In this document: piece by piece, positions 27,155 through 36,901 of the stretch | How the letters are laid out: the number at the start of each line of letters is the position of its first letter | Position numbering within the stretch: the stretch's first letter is position 1 | Assembly (NCBI RefSeq): GCF_964026435.1 | Contig: NZ_OZ032147.1 | Location: 806,001-870,000 of the forward strand | Source: Rickettsia endosymbiont of Gonocerus acuteangulatus | GTDB taxonomy: Bacteria; Pseudomonadota; Alphaproteobacteria; Rickettsiales; Rickettsiaceae | Length of the DNA: 64,000 bases | Reading direction: 5' to 3' | Notes under the pieces: generated by a model | Seen by the model: the letters and a program-made list of their open reading frames with translations, nothing else | The model's database searches: none | What the model was told of the DNA's origin: nothing | Program-made: the position numbers and the translations under genes

Positions 27155-27843
27155 TAGCTTAATGCGATAAGGTAGTGATTTTTTAAGAGCATAGTAAACA
27201 GCATCAAAAAAGTGCTCAAAATTAGAAATAGTTTTTCTTATTTCATTCTTGATTTTAAACCAGTAATGCTCAATAGGATTTAAGTCAGGAGAGTAAGTTG
27301 GTAAAATAAAATACTGCAACCAACAGATTCAATTAACGTTTTCACTTTTGTACTTTTATGAAAATTAATATTATCCATTACTACTATCTGACCAGCCTTT
27401 AATTCCTTGATCAATATCTCTTGTACATAAGTTTCAAAAATGTCCTTATTACATGTCCCATCAAATATTATTGGGGCAATAATATCTTTGACACACAGCC
27501 CAGCAATCATACTAATCCGTGATTTATGTTTGATAGACCTTTTCACCATAACATCTTTGACCGATAATGCTCCACCCGTGTTCTCTACAGCTATTATCTT
27601 CTATCCCAGACTCATCGATAAATACTAAATCTTGTTTATCTATAGTTTTTAGTTTCAATATAAACTCATTCCTTAGACCAATATCCCTTTTGGGATGAAG
27701 AAAAGTTTTTTTTATAACTATAACCTAATTTATTAAGCAATCTTGATATCGTACTTGCAGATACTTTTTGACTCCAGTTATTAGCTAGCTCCATGGTGGT
27801 TTTATCAAAATTTAATTCTATAAATTTTTTAAATCCCTCTATT
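27155..27843 (-). pseudogene. IS630-B copy, frameshifted and truncated
   Basis: Minus-strand IS630-B with terminal TAGCTTAATGCGATAAGG at 27155. Compared with the complete copy it has a lost base near 27304 and a gained T near 27532, which break the catalytic half. The 5' half is cut at 27844 by an IS21-A end. The two-frame structure around an A8 run (near 27712) is the same as in other IS630-B copies. Confidence 0.85.
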
Positions 27844-28634
27844 GTCATTGTCAATTAAAAAGGGACCAGTAAATTGCACGAAAAAGGAACCACTATATTT
27901 AAAAATTTTTATGCCATATTACCTCCAGATTTATAGTTATTAATACGATAACTTTTACCTTTTATGTTTAGTATATGAGCATGATGTACCACTCGATCAA
28001 TAATTGCATGAGTTAATACTTCATCAGCAAATATTTCATTCCATTTTTCAAAATCCTTGTTTGTGGTAATAATGGTAGATTTATTTTCATATCGTTTAGC
28101 AATAATATTAAAAAAGTCTTCTACTGAATGTTTTGGCAATTGCTTAAACCCGAGCTCATCAAGAATTAATAAATCAAACGATAGGAGTAATTTAACCTTT
28201 TTGTGATAACTATTATCTGCTCTTGCAATATGTAAATTATAAAGCATATCCGATACCGTAGTAAAATATACAGAGTATTCTCGTGTTAAAGCTTTTAATG
28301 CTAGCCCAATGGCAAGATGAGTTTTCCCAGTTCCTGAATCACCTATGAATATTACATTTCCCTTAGTATTAATATAATCACAAGTTGATAAATCACTTAT
28401 TACTTTGGCATCAACACTTGGTTGGAAATTAAAATCAAAGTCTTCTAAATTTTTAGTTACCGGCAATTTAGCAGCACTTTTACGGCGACGGTAATTATTA
28501 TCCTTACGGTTAGATTTTTCATCTTCACATAATAGTGATAGAAATTCTTTAAATCCTAGTTTATTATTTTGAGCATAAATAATCCTTTCATTTAAACTAT
28601 TGACTATACCTGATAATCTAAAGCTTCGTAGGTC
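27844..28634 (-). pseudogene. IS21-A partial copy (istB, 5' end removed)
   Basis: Right end GTCATTGTCAATTAAAAAGG and istB from 27909 as in the complete copies. The istB frame stays open to 28634 but loses its start codon where IS200 copy c begins. P-loop IGDSGTGKTHLAIG is retained. Confidence 0.85.
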
Positions 28635-29159
28635 AATAAAAGTAATCCCCGCCGCAAGCAGCGGGGTATTTTAGAAGAAAGCTAGCTGATGATCCTCATG
28701 CAGTTTCTGATATTCCTTGCCTTGGTTTTTTACGTATTTTCCTATCATATTCTCATTTCCATGCTTACCTACCGTACTCGTAAAATATCCATCAGTCCAA
28801 AATTCTCCACCCCATAATTGTTTCTTTACCTGTGGACACTGTCTAAATATTTGACGAGCTGTAACACTTTTAATTGTTGTTACTATTTTTGTTACGCTAT
28901 AGGTTGGTACAGATTGTACCAAAAAATGGACATGATCTTCATCAACCCCTATTTCTAAAAATTTTATTTGATATCTCTTTTCTATCTCTAAACATATTTC
29001 TCGTAATACTTGATCAACTGATACGTCAAACACTGCTCGGCGATATTTTGCTGGAAATACCATGTGATACAGCAGTACCGTAACATTATGACTTTTATGT
29101 ATATATTTGCTCATTCCGCCATATTACGCCGCAAGCGGCGGGGAATATACCCAAAAGAG
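28635..29159 (-). mobile_element. IS200-type element, copy c
   Basis: Complete, between two istB fragments of opposite orientation. The flanking istB pieces are not halves of one gene (27844-28634 is near-identical to IS21-A, 29160-29846 is diverged), so the junction formed by recombination rather than simple insertion. Confidence 0.88.
28671..29114 (-). CDS. tnpA: IS200 transposase TnpA, intact (copy c)
   Basis: Same 147-residue protein as the other intact copies. Confidence 0.93.
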   Translation of the reverse strand: MSKYIHKSHNVTVLLYHMVFPAKYRRAVFDVSVDQVLREICLEIEKRYQIKFLEIGVDEDHVHFLVQSVPTYSVTKIVTTIKSVTARQIFRQCPQVKKQLWGGEFWTDGYFTSTVGKHGNENMIGKYVKNQGKEYQKLHEDHQLAFF

Positions 29160-29846
29160 ATTTAAAGAATTTCTCTCACTATTATGTGAAGATGAAAAAT
29201 CTCACCGTAAGGATAATAATTACCGTCGTTGTAAAAGTGCTGCTAAATTACCAGTCACTAAAAATTTAGAAGACTTTGATTTTCAGTTCCAACCAAGTAT
29301 TGATACCAAAGTAATAAGTGATTTATCTACTTGTGATTATATTAATACTAAGGGCAATGTCATATTCATAGGTAATTCTGGAACTGGCAAAACTCATCTT
29401 GCTATTGGATTAGCATTAAAAGCTTTAACACGAGAATACTCTGTATATTTTACTACGGTATCGGATATGCTTTATAATTTACATATTGCAAGAGCAGATA
29501 ATAGCTATCACAAAAAAGTTAAATTACTCTTATCATTTGACTTATTAATTCTTGATGAGTTAGGTTTTAAGCAATTACCAAAACATTCAGTAGATGATTT
29601 TTTTAATATTATTGCTAAACGATATGAAAATAAATCTACCATTATCACCACAAACAAGGATTTTGAAAGATGGAATGAAATATTTGCTGATGAGTTATTA
29701 ACTCATGCAATTATTGATCGAGTAGTACATCATGCACATATACTAAACATAACAGGTAAAAGTTATCGTATTAATAACTATAAATTTGGAGGTAATATGA
29801 CATAAAAATTTTTACATATAGTGGTCCCTTTTTATTTGACAATGAC
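29160..29846 (+). pseudogene. Diverged IS21-A istB fragment with right end
   Basis: Encodes the IstB ATPase from FKEFLSLLCEDEKSHRKDNN to the end (P-loop FIGNSGTGKTHLAIGLA; DELGFKQLPKHSVDDF), differing from the IS21-A copies by scattered substitutions (Asn for Asp before SGTGKT). The apparent ORF start at 29107 lies in IS200 antisense sequence, so the N-terminus is missing. The right end is at 29846 (TGACAATGAC). Confidence 0.83.
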
Positions 29847-30187
29847 AAATTAATAAATAAATTTGCATTTTAGTATTAAGTTTTATACAATTAGCTCTGT
29901 GTTCATATTAGAACAGAATTATAATAACTTAATAATTTCAATATAGAAGTAAGAGAGATAATGACTTTAGTTAAGATTTTAAGATAGCAAATAATTAAGA
30001 GAATTAGTGGATTGTTTAGATATGTTTTTAAATAATCGATGGCTATAAGTAAATTCAATTCTCAAAAGTTGTATTGTACCATCGATTAAAATACTCAAAC
30101 TCTACACACTATGAATCGGTTCGTATTCTTACACAATCTACTATAAGCCATTTTATTAGCAAAAGACAAACTATTAGTAGGTATTGA
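29847..30187. other. AT-rich spacer before the ACP gene
   Basis: No gene, RNA or strong repeat seen. ATAATGACTTTAGTTAAG and TCGATTAAAATACTC-like stretches show no coding frame. Confidence 0.4.
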
Positions 30188-30412
30188 ATGAGTAAAGAGA
30201 CCTTTCTTGCGAATTTCCTGTCTGTGACAGACTTCCAGAATCCTGTAGAAGTAACCATGGATACGTTGCTTAAGGATTTGCCGGAGTGGGATTCGCTTGC
30301 TGCCCTTGGTGTTATCGTCATGTTCGACACAGAATATGGCCAAACTATTACTGGTGATGATCTCTCTAAGGCAAAATCTGTAGGCGATCTTTATCAGATG
30401 CTCAGACACTGA
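30188..30412 (+). CDS. Acyl carrier protein (PP-binding)
   Basis: A 74-residue ACP-fold protein. The phosphopantetheine attachment site is the Ser in LPEWDSLAALGVIVMFD (DSL, about residue 36), followed by the acidic recognition helix and TGDDLSKAKSVGDLYQML. It would carry acyl or aminoacyl groups in a dedicated pathway; it is not the housekeeping AcpP, whose motif is typically GADSLDTVEL. Codons are visibly richer in G and C (CTGTCTGTGACAGACTTCC, TTGCCGGAGTGGGATTCG) than any neighbour, pointing to recent transfer. A KAS III start follows 2 bp downstream, the usual operon spacing. The pathway is now broken because only the stub of that enzyme remains. Confidence 0.82.
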   Translation: MSKETFLANFLSVTDFQNPVEVTMDTLLKDLPEWDSLAALGVIVMFDTEYGQTITGDDLSKAKSVGDLYQMLRH

Positions 30413-30414
30413 CT

Positions 30415-30516
30415 ATGCCGACTTCTACTCTTAATAATGTACGTTTCGCCGGAATATCAACCTGTATCCCCAAAGAATATGTTGATTTGTCGAAAGTTTT
30501 CCAGATAATTTGTTAA
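30415..30516 (+). pseudogene. Stub of a 3-oxoacyl-ACP synthase III (KAS III) gene
   Basis: ATG at 30415 begins 33 codons reading PTSTLNNVRFAGISTCIPKE and YVDLSKVFQII. This matches the N-terminal strand of KAS III/FabH-like enzymes (V-GIGT-VP---V-N). The frame then ends at TAA and composition shifts back to AT-rich, so the catalytic domain was deleted. It would have condensed acyl groups onto the adjacent ACP. Confidence 0.68.
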
Positions 30517-30598
30517 GCTATTAGCTTAGAGTTAGTTAAAGTATAATTCATATCTTGTACTTTTGAAATAACATTGAACTCTCGAACAATTAACCTAT

Positions 30599-32401
30599 AT
30601 GGTCACAAACCTAATGAGTAATCCTTACCTCAACTTGATCTATACTGTTTGGCATTATGGTGCACCATGGAGGTTCGCAATTATTGGTTATTACTTAGCA
30701 CTTATAGTAGCTCAAATATTTTTGAGCTTAAGTCCATATGCATTTGGTCGAGTTGTCGATGAATTGCAGCATTTTAAGCCTGGACAACTGACTCAAATAA
30801 TATTTTGGTTGCTTGCTGGAGTTGGTCTAATGTTATTATTTTGGTTATTTCATGGTCCTGCAAGAGTTGTTGAAAGGAATGTCGCTCTAAAAATTCAACA
30901 AGCGTTTAGACTAAATATTTATAAACAATTAATGCATTTACCACTAAAATGGCATCAAGATCATCATTCTGGTAACATTATTACACGCATTAATCGTTCA
31001 TCAGCAGCTATATACCGCTTCGCAGATAATCAATTCAGCTATATTCATACAATAGTTAAATTTGTAACCGCAATGGGGTTTTTACTTTGGATTTCACCAC
31101 CCTTAGGTTTTATCAGTTTTTTTTCTTCTTTATTTGTAATGATAGTGGTGATTTTATTCGATAATAAATTAGTACCACTCTTTAATGCTGAAAATGAAGT
31201 TGAGAATCACATTGGTTCTGTATTCTTTGACTACATTAGTAACATAACAACAATACTAACGTTACGTTTAGGTAAATTAACACATAATAATTTATTTGAG
31301 CACATGATGTCTATTTGGCCATTTTTCCGAAAAAGAGTAGTTTTAAATGAGATTAAGTGGTTCTCAATGATGATTTTGTTCACTATTGTTCAAACCATAA
31401 TTTTGGTTAGTTATGTAGTTCATACTTTAAATAAAACGGAAACAATTATGCTAGGCATCGTAGTCATGATTTTTCGTTACCAATGTGATATTAATGATGT
31501 ATTCCAAGCTTTAAGTACTCATTATGGAGAAATTGTACGTATGAATACAGATATCAAAAGCATACAACCTATTCTAGATGATATTAAAAAATTAACACTT
31601 TTACCTAAAAGTTCAGCAACTGTTAAACAATGGCATGTCATTGAGGTAAAAAATCTAACTTTTCACCATGCTTCAGAAGCTGTTAGGTATGTCCAAATTT
31701 TTAATCGAATTGAGTTTAAGATAAGGCGTGGCGAAAAAATTGCTTTGATTGGATTAAATGGCGGAGGTAAAAGTACATTGATGAATCTATTGTCCGGACT
31801 TTATACCCCTTCACATGTGGATCTTAAAATTGATGAAGTTCATTTCAATTCATTAGAACCCCTTCAAACAATTACTACTCTGATACCTCAAGATCCAGAA
31901 ATATTTGAAAATACAATAGCATTCAACATTACAATGGATCTTCCAACAGAATTAGATAAAATTCATCATGTTGTAAAACTCTCTGGTTTTTCAAATATTC
32001 TTGACACCTTACCAAATGGTCTTAAAACAGATATTCGTGAAAAAGGGCTAAATCTTTCAGTTGGTCAAAAGCAAAGATTGGCTCTGGCACGTGGGCTATT
32101 TGCTGCACGTTTTAGCTCGCTTATTCTAATGGATGAGCCTACTTCTAGTGTAGATTTACCTACAGAACAAGAAATTCTATTACAAATTATAAATGATTTT
32201 CCAGAATCAGCTATGATTATTTCATTGCATCGGCTACACCTTTTGCCCAACTTTGATAGTGTTATTATGCTAAATAATGGAAAAGTTATAGCTAGTGGAT
32301 CTGTTTCCATGTTACTTAATAAATCCGGTCCAGTACGTGATCTATGGCAAGCATATAAACAAGACTATAGTAAAACTAAGAAAGACTTGAAAATACTATA
32401 A
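30599..32401 (+). CDS. ABC exporter (fused membrane and ATPase domains)
   Basis: 600 residues. Residues 1-330 contain about six hydrophobic segments typical of a type I exporter (AFGRVVDELQ after TM1; HGPARVVERNVALKIQQAFR; ISPPLGFISFFSSLFVMIVV). The nucleotide-binding domain has Walker A GLNGGGKSTLMNL, signature LSVGQKQRLALARG, Walker B SLILMDEPTSSVD and H-loop IISLHRLHLLP. It works as a homodimer exporting a lipid, peptide or drug. The Walker A reads GLNGGGKST instead of the common G-nGaGKST, a conservative variant. Start ATG at 30599; Met6 at 30614 is an alternative. It lies downstream of the ACP/KAS remnant but is AT-rich, so the two need not share origin. Confidence 0.88.
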   Translation: MVTNLMSNPYLNLIYTVWHYGAPWRFAIIGYYLALIVAQIFLSLSPYAFGRVVDELQHFKPGQLTQIIFWLLAGVGLMLLFWLFHGPARVVERNVALKIQQAFRLNIYKQLMHLPLKWHQDHHSGNIITRINRSSAAIYRFADNQFSYIHTIVKFVTAMGFLLWISPPLGFISFFSSLFVMIVVILFDNKLVPLFNAENEVENHIGSVFFDYISNITTILTLRLGKLTHNNLFEHMMSIWPFFRKRVVLNEIKWFSMMILFTIVQTIILVSYVVHTLNKTETIMLGIVVMIFRYQCDINDVFQALSTHYGEIVRMNTDIKSIQPILDDIKKLTLLPKSSATVKQWHVIEVKNLTFHHASEAVRYVQIFNRIEFKIRRGEKIALIGLNGGGKSTLMNLLSGLYTPSHVDLKIDEVHFNSLEPLQTITTLIPQDPEIFENTIAFNITMDLPTELDKIHHVVKLSGFSNILDTLPNGLKTDIREKGLNLSVGQKQRLALARGLFAARFSSLILMDEPTSSVDLPTEQEILLQIINDFPESAMIISLHRLHLLPNFDSVIMLNNGKVIASGSVSMLLNKSGPVRDLWQAYKQDYSKTKKDLKIL

Positions 32402-32455
32402 CCCCGATTATGGATAAGGGATATAGAGGGAGTAGGATTAAGAAATTATTAAACC
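32402..32455. other. Short spacer after ABC exporter
   Basis: AT-rich; no feature beyond the following hairpin. Confidence 0.4.
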
Positions 32456-32800
32456 TTATGTGAACGCTCCACGGGGCAAGCCCCGTGGAGCGTTCACTGT
32501 CCTAACCACATCGCTCACTCTTACCTTAGGTAGTATTGATAGATGCATATGAATGTGGTCTGTATCATGATTTATTGTCAATAATTTTACCTCAGGGATA
32601 TTTTCCCATACCTGCTTCAGAATGCCTTGAAAATATTTGAAACTACCATCATTAAATATTTTGTGTCTGTATTTACTAACCAGCACCAAATGATATTCAC
32701 ATCGGTAAGCACAGTGACCTTGTTTTCTAATCTGCATACATCACCATAGCAGAAAGATATGGGGAGCACTACATCCATGGGGCAAGCCCCGTGGTTTTTA
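32456..32800 (-). pseudogene. Second IS200-type element, 3' half deleted, with hairpin ends
   Basis: The minus-strand frame from 32737 (RKQGHCAYRCEYHLVLVSKY, then INHDTDHIHMHLSILPK with the HxH metal site) is the N-terminal two thirds of a Y1 transposase different from the other IS200. The frame then enters a perfect hairpin (CCACGGGGC-AAG-CCCCGTGG type, near 32469-32498). A matching hairpin lies on the other side near 32774-32794. The catalytic Tyr helix is lost, so it can only move in trans. Confidence 0.78.
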
Positions 32801-32844
32801 TGTGCGTATAAAATAATTATTAACTATAATTATCAGATTCTTAT

Positions 32845-33051
32845 ATGCAGAAATTCTTCATTACCCTTGGATTACTTATCACCACCATTGGACTTATTTA
32901 TCCTCTCATCCCTTATCTTAAACTTGGACATCTACCAGGTGACTTTTTCTTGCAAAAAGGTAACTTCTCTTTCTTCTGCCCCTTAACCTCTTGTCTGCTC
33001 TTTAGTATCTTTATCTCTTTGCTTATATTCCTATTCGATAAATATTTCTAA
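32845..33051 (+). CDS. DUF2905-family small membrane protein
   Basis: 68 residues with two hydrophobic helices: FFITLGLLITTIGLIYPLI (about 4-22) and LTSCLLFSIFISLLIFLF (about 47-64). Between them is the family motif KLGHLPGDFFLQKGNFSFFCP. DUF2905 proteins are inner-membrane proteins of unknown function found widely in proteobacteria. Intact; a backbone gene stranded between IS elements. Confidence 0.88.
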   Translation: MQKFFITLGLLITTIGLIYPLIPYLKLGHLPGDFFLQKGNFSFFCPLTSCLLFSIFISLLIFLFDKYF

Positions 33052-33127
33052 TACTAATTATATTTCAATATAGTATTAATAATTTAAGTCATAACTGGTT
33101 ATTACCTTAATAAGTTAAGGGCTTATC

Positions 33128-33169
33128 TCATATTTTAATATAGCATATTAATGCTATATTAAAATATGA
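33128..33169. terminator. 19-bp-arm perfect palindrome downstream of DUF2905 gene
   Basis: TCATATTTTAATATAGCAT (33128-33146) and its exact complement (33151-33169) enclose ATTA. The stem is AT-only apart from a few G/C, so it is weak as a terminator; it could equally be a protein site. It ends 2 bp before the IS21-A left end. Confidence 0.5.
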
Positions 33170-33297
33170 TTGTCATTGCTAAAATAAAAGGGACCAGTAA
33201 ATTGCACGAAAAAGGGACCAGAGAAGTTGGTGTGACCTAATAAGGTTAATGTGCAATATTCACTAGATAATTAAGCAAGTAAATATCTAGTGATACA

Positions 33298-34719
33298 ATG
33301 ATAAGAATAAATATGTATACAACAATTATCACCCTTTATAAACAAGGCAATAGTCAAAGGAATATTGCCAAACTAACAAGAACAGACCGCAAAACAGTAC
33401 GAAAAATAATAAACCGCTATGTAGAGGCTGGTACAGAATCCCCAGCAATCTATGAACGATCTTCAGTTTTGGATTTTTGGCACGAAAAAATAATTGAGTT
33501 ATTAGAAAAAAATCTGAGTTACATAAGAATTTTTGAGGAGTTAAAAAATCAAGGTTATACAAGCAGTTATACTTCTTTGACCCGTTATATCAAAAAATAT
33601 AAAATTAAGGATAACAGTTGCATTCGTTTTCATACTTTAGCAGGAGAGGAAGCACAAGTAGATTTTGGTGACATAGGCTTACAGTATAATTCTAAAGGGC
33701 GTAGAGTTAAAGCATATGTATTTAATATGCGTTTAAGCTATAGTCGCCTTGATTATTATGAAGTAGTGTTTGATCAAAGTTGTCAAACATGGATTCAATG
33801 TCATATCAATGCATTTAATTATTTTGCTGGTAGTCCAAAAGTAATAAAACTTGATAATCTTAAAGCTGGAGTAGTAGATGCCAATTTTTATGAGCCAGTA
33901 TATCAGAAGGAATATAAGTGCTTAGCCGATCATTATGGAATTTTACTTTCTCCTTGTCGAGTGTATCAACCGCAAGAAAAAGGCAAAGTTGAGTCGGGAA
34001 TAAAATACGTTAAAAATAATTTTTTTGCTGGTCGTAAATTTGATAGATATGAAGAATTAACAAATGGTCTTGCAAATTGGTTAAATAAGGCCAATAGCCG
34101 AATACATGGTACTACTAAGAGAATACCTAGAGAACTGTTTGAGCAAGAGGAAAGAAGTAGTTTGATTCCTTTACCATTAGAAACTTTTGATTTGTCATCT
34201 TGGCATAATCGAAAAGTAGCAAAAGATTGTCATATTACCATAGATAATAATTATTACTCTGTACCAGCAAAATATATATACAGTGAGGTAATGGTACAAT
34301 TGTCCCCAAAACTTGTTCAAATATTTTCTATACAAAATGATTTAATAGCAAGACACGTTAGAACAGAGGGCAAGGGGATATTTACCACTAATCCGTCTCA
34401 TTATGCTAAATACAAACGTCTATGCCCAGGTTTTATAGAATATAGTGAACATTATCAACAACAAATGCAGCAGATAGGGAATAATTGCAGTTTATTATTA
34501 GAATCATTACAACAAACAAGAGTGAATGATTGGCAACGTTGTGCACGAGGTATCATTTCTTTACGTAAGGTTTACAATGATGACTTAATAGATAAAGCCT
34601 GTCATAGAGCACTACATTATGGTATAAGTTCTTACTCTAAAATTAAGAATATTTTAAATAGTAATGCAGTAAACTTACCATTACCAGAGTTTGGAGGTAA
34701 TAATGCAGAACTTATTTAA
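33298..34719 (+). CDS. istA: IS21 transposase IstA (copy 1)
   Basis: 473 residues: N-terminal HTH (ITLYKQGNSQRNIAKLTRTD, RKTVRKIINRYVEAG), then an rve core with EEAQVDFGDIGL (first Asp), VIKLDNLKAGVVDANFYEP (second Asp) and RVYQPQEKGKVESGIKYVKN (Glu). It joins element ends to target DNA with IstB. Intact. istB begins 17 bp before its stop. Confidence 0.94.
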   Translation: MIRINMYTTIITLYKQGNSQRNIAKLTRTDRKTVRKIINRYVEAGTESPAIYERSSVLDFWHEKIIELLEKNLSYIRIFEELKNQGYTSSYTSLTRYIKKYKIKDNSCIRFHTLAGEEAQVDFGDIGLQYNSKGRRVKAYVFNMRLSYSRLDYYEVVFDQSCQTWIQCHINAFNYFAGSPKVIKLDNLKAGVVDANFYEPVYQKEYKCLADHYGILLSPCRVYQPQEKGKVESGIKYVKNNFFAGRKFDRYEELTNGLANWLNKANSRIHGTTKRIPRELFEQEERSSLIPLPLETFDLSSWHNRKVAKDCHITIDNNYYSVPAKYIYSEVMVQLSPKLVQIFSIQNDLIARHVRTEGKGIFTTNPSHYAKYKRLCPGFIEYSEHYQQQMQQIGNNCSLLLESLQQTRVNDWQRCARGIISLRKVYNDDLIDKACHRALHYGISSYSKIKNILNSNAVNLPLPEFGGNNAELI

Positions 34720-35446
34720 TGACCTACGAAGCTTTAGATTATCAGGTATAGTCAATAGTTTAAATGAAAGGATTATTTATGCTCAAAATAATAAACTAGG
34801 ATTTAAAGAATTTCTATCACTATTATGTGAAGATGAAAAATCTAACCGTAAGGATAATAATTACCGTCGCCGTAAAAGTGCTGCTAAATTGCCGGTAACT
34901 AAAAATTTAGAAGACTTTGATTTTAATTTCCAACCAAGTGTTGATGCCAAAGTAATAAGTGATTTATCAACTTGTGATTATATTAATACTAAGGGAAATG
35001 TAATATTCATAGGTGATTCAGGAACTGGGAAAACTCATCTTGCCATTGGGCTAGCATTAAAAGCTTTAACACGAGAATACTCTGTATATTTTACTACGGT
35101 ATCGGATATGCTTTATAATTTACATATTGCAAGAGCAGATAATAGTTATCACAAAAAGGTTAAATTACTCCTATCGTTTGATTTATTAATTCTTGATGAG
35201 CTCGGGTTTAAGCAATTGCCAAAACATTCAGTAGAAGACTTTTTTAATATTATTGCTAAACGATATGAAAATAAATCTACCATTATTACCACAAACAAGG
35301 ATTTTGAAAAATGGAATGAAATATTTGCTGATGAAGTATTAACTCATGCAATTATTGATCGAGTGGTACATCATGCTCATATACTAAACATAAAAGGTAA
35401 AAGTTATCGTATTAATAACTATAAATCTGGAGGTAATATGGCATAA
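34703..35446 (+). CDS. istB: IS21 helper ATPase IstB (copy 1)
   Basis: 247 residues from ATG 34703, which has a strong GGAGGT five bases upstream; a longer ORF start at 34691 lies before that site. AAA+ ATPase related to DnaC, with Walker A FIGDSGTGKTHLAIGLA and Walker B LLILDELGFKQL. It loads IstA on target DNA and helps select sites. Overlap with istA indicates translational coupling. Confidence 0.93.
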   Translation: MQNLFNDLRSFRLSGIVNSLNERIIYAQNNKLGFKEFLSLLCEDEKSNRKDNNYRRRKSAAKLPVTKNLEDFDFNFQPSVDAKVISDLSTCDYINTKGNVIFIGDSGTGKTHLAIGLALKALTREYSVYFTTVSDMLYNLHIARADNSYHKKVKLLLSFDLLILDELGFKQLPKHSVEDFFNIIAKRYENKSTIITTNKDFEKWNEIFADEVLTHAIIDRVVHHAHILNIKGKSYRINNYKSGGNMA

Positions 35447-35791
35447 AAATTTTTAAATATAGTGGTTCCTTTTTCGTGCAATTTACTGGTCCCTTTTTAA
35501 TTGACAATGACAAATATTACAGGAGCAATAAGATTACCATTACAAAGACCAGCTATCATACTTATTCTAAATTTATGTTGATACACCTTTTCTCCATAAC
35601 ACCTTTGTCCTATAATGCTCCATCCATACTCTTTGCAAGCATTATCCTCTCAAAACTTACGCTATGAGTAAAAAAGTGATAAATTATTGTAAAAATAATT
35701 AAACATGTCAAAGAGGATAAAGTTGCAAGTAATACCAATTAATAGGACAGATTATTGTCAATTTTTAATAGTTAGCCAAAAGAATTATAGT

Positions 35792-36901
35792 CAAAACTTA
35801 CGCTATGTTTGGTTCTAAATATCGTAAAGATGGAGAACGCAGCTGTTGTTGCATATAGTCATCTAAAAGCCCTAACTTTATTTGGTAAACCGTTTTACCG
35901 ATTGTATTTGCAGTCCTTTTGAGAAATGCCCAAACTAAAAATGCCCAACTAATATGATTACGTTGAATACGCTGTTTCCTGCATTGACAACGTTCTATCC
36001 CAGTAAGTTGCTTAATTTCTCTGTGCATGCTCTCAATTACCCATCGAAAGCCACACTCATCTTGTGCAGCTTTAGAAGATTTGTGAGTTTTGTTATTGGT
36101 AACAACATACTCAACTCTGTTGGTAGAAACAGTAAATTTAAACAAATTAACATGCTTATTTTTAGCAAAGCCTTTTATATGAATCTCTACTCCATGCCTG
36201 ATCTCTTCATCTGAAAATGTCAACTCTTTTACAGCTTTATAAGGTTTAGAATCGTGTGTTTTACTAACGTTTCTATTGGCTTTAATAGGGGCATAATAAT
36301 ATTTCCCCAGAGAGTCAACATGTTGCATAATTTTGTGTGTAGAATACCATGTGTCAAAAAGTACTGTTTGAAAAGGAATCTTCTTGCTATAAACAGCATT
36401 ATTTAACATGTTTAATAGGTGTTCTAGTTTTGTTGCTCCATCATGATCAGGTGCAAAAATTCGATAATCTATTACCCAAAACTTATTAATATCAGGGTTA
36501 TAATATACCAGACTCACTACTCCTATACCTTTAGTAACTCTACCTGTAGCTCCACTGTACTGCGATCTTGCAATTTCTATTTGCTTCGTATTCCTTTTAT
36601 TTAAAACCGTATCATCAAATATTGTATATCCATTAGATGAAAAAATAACATCATTCTTGATGTGTTCCCATAACAAAGAAGGTGTATATTTTTCATTCCT
36701 TAAAAATCTATTAATAACATCATGACTACATTTCTTTGCATGTTCAGCGTAGTAGGTTAAACTATAATTCTTTTGGCTAACTATTAAAAATTGACAATAA
36801 TCTGTCCTATTAATTGGTATTGCTTGCAACTTTATCCTCTTTGACATGTTTAATTATTTTTACAATAATTTATCACTTTTTTACTCATAGCGTAAGTTTT
36901 G
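35792..36901 (-). mobile_element. IS701-like element (inner copy, 1110 bp, complete)
   Basis: Complete element inside its own twin, in the opposite orientation. The 4-bp duplications of both copies fit the IS701 group. Outside the insertion the two copies are nearly identical, so the self-insertion is recent. Confidence 0.9.
35798..36847 (-). CDS. IS701-like DDE transposase, intact
   Basis: 349 residues. The catalytic region starts at YTIFDDTVLNKRN (first Asp), QYSGATGRVTKGIGVVSLVY, then TVLFDTWYSTHKIM (second Asp) and DECGFRWVIESMHREIKQL (Glu). The FDDT-QYSG-FDTWYS-E order fits IS701/DDE_5 transposases. It is the only uninterrupted copy in the window and may also mobilise the MITEs at 22-146 and 268-393. 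Family assignment by motif only. Confidence 0.82.
   Translation of the reverse strand: MSKRIKLQAIPINRTDYCQFLIVSQKNYSLTYYAEHAKKCSHDVINRFLRNEKYTPSLLWEHIKNDVIFSSNGYTIFDDTVLNKRNTKQIEIARSQYSGATGRVTKGIGVVSLVYYNPDINKFWVIDYRIFAPDHDGATKLEHLLNMLNNAVYSKKIPFQTVLFDTWYSTHKIMQHVDSLGKYYYAPIKANRNVSKTHDSKPYKAVKELTFSDEEIRHGVEIHIKGFAKNKHVNLFKFTVSTNRVEYVVTNNKTHKSSKAAQDECGFRWVIESMHREIKQLTGIERCQCRKQRIQRNHISWAFLVWAFLKRTANTIGKTVYQIKLGLLDDYMQQQLRSPSLRYLEPNIA

Larger units (their letters stand above)
33172..35511 (+). mobile_element. IS21-A copy 1 (complete, 2340 bp)
   Basis: Ends GTCATTGCTAAAATAAAAGG and, inverted, GTCATTGTCAATTAAAAAGG; subterminal repeats GGGACCAGTAAATTGCACG and GAAAAAGGGACC occur near both ends, as in IS21. 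It encodes IstA and IstB. The right flank is IS630-A but the left is not, and there is no target duplication, so a deletion followed insertion. Confidence 0.92.

Noticed and set aside
29107-29805. 232-aa ORF as an intact istB
   Set aside because: Its first codons are IS200 antisense; the native N-terminus is missing.
35954-36214. 86-aa ORF repeated in IS701-like copies
   Set aside because: Antisense shadow of the transposase.
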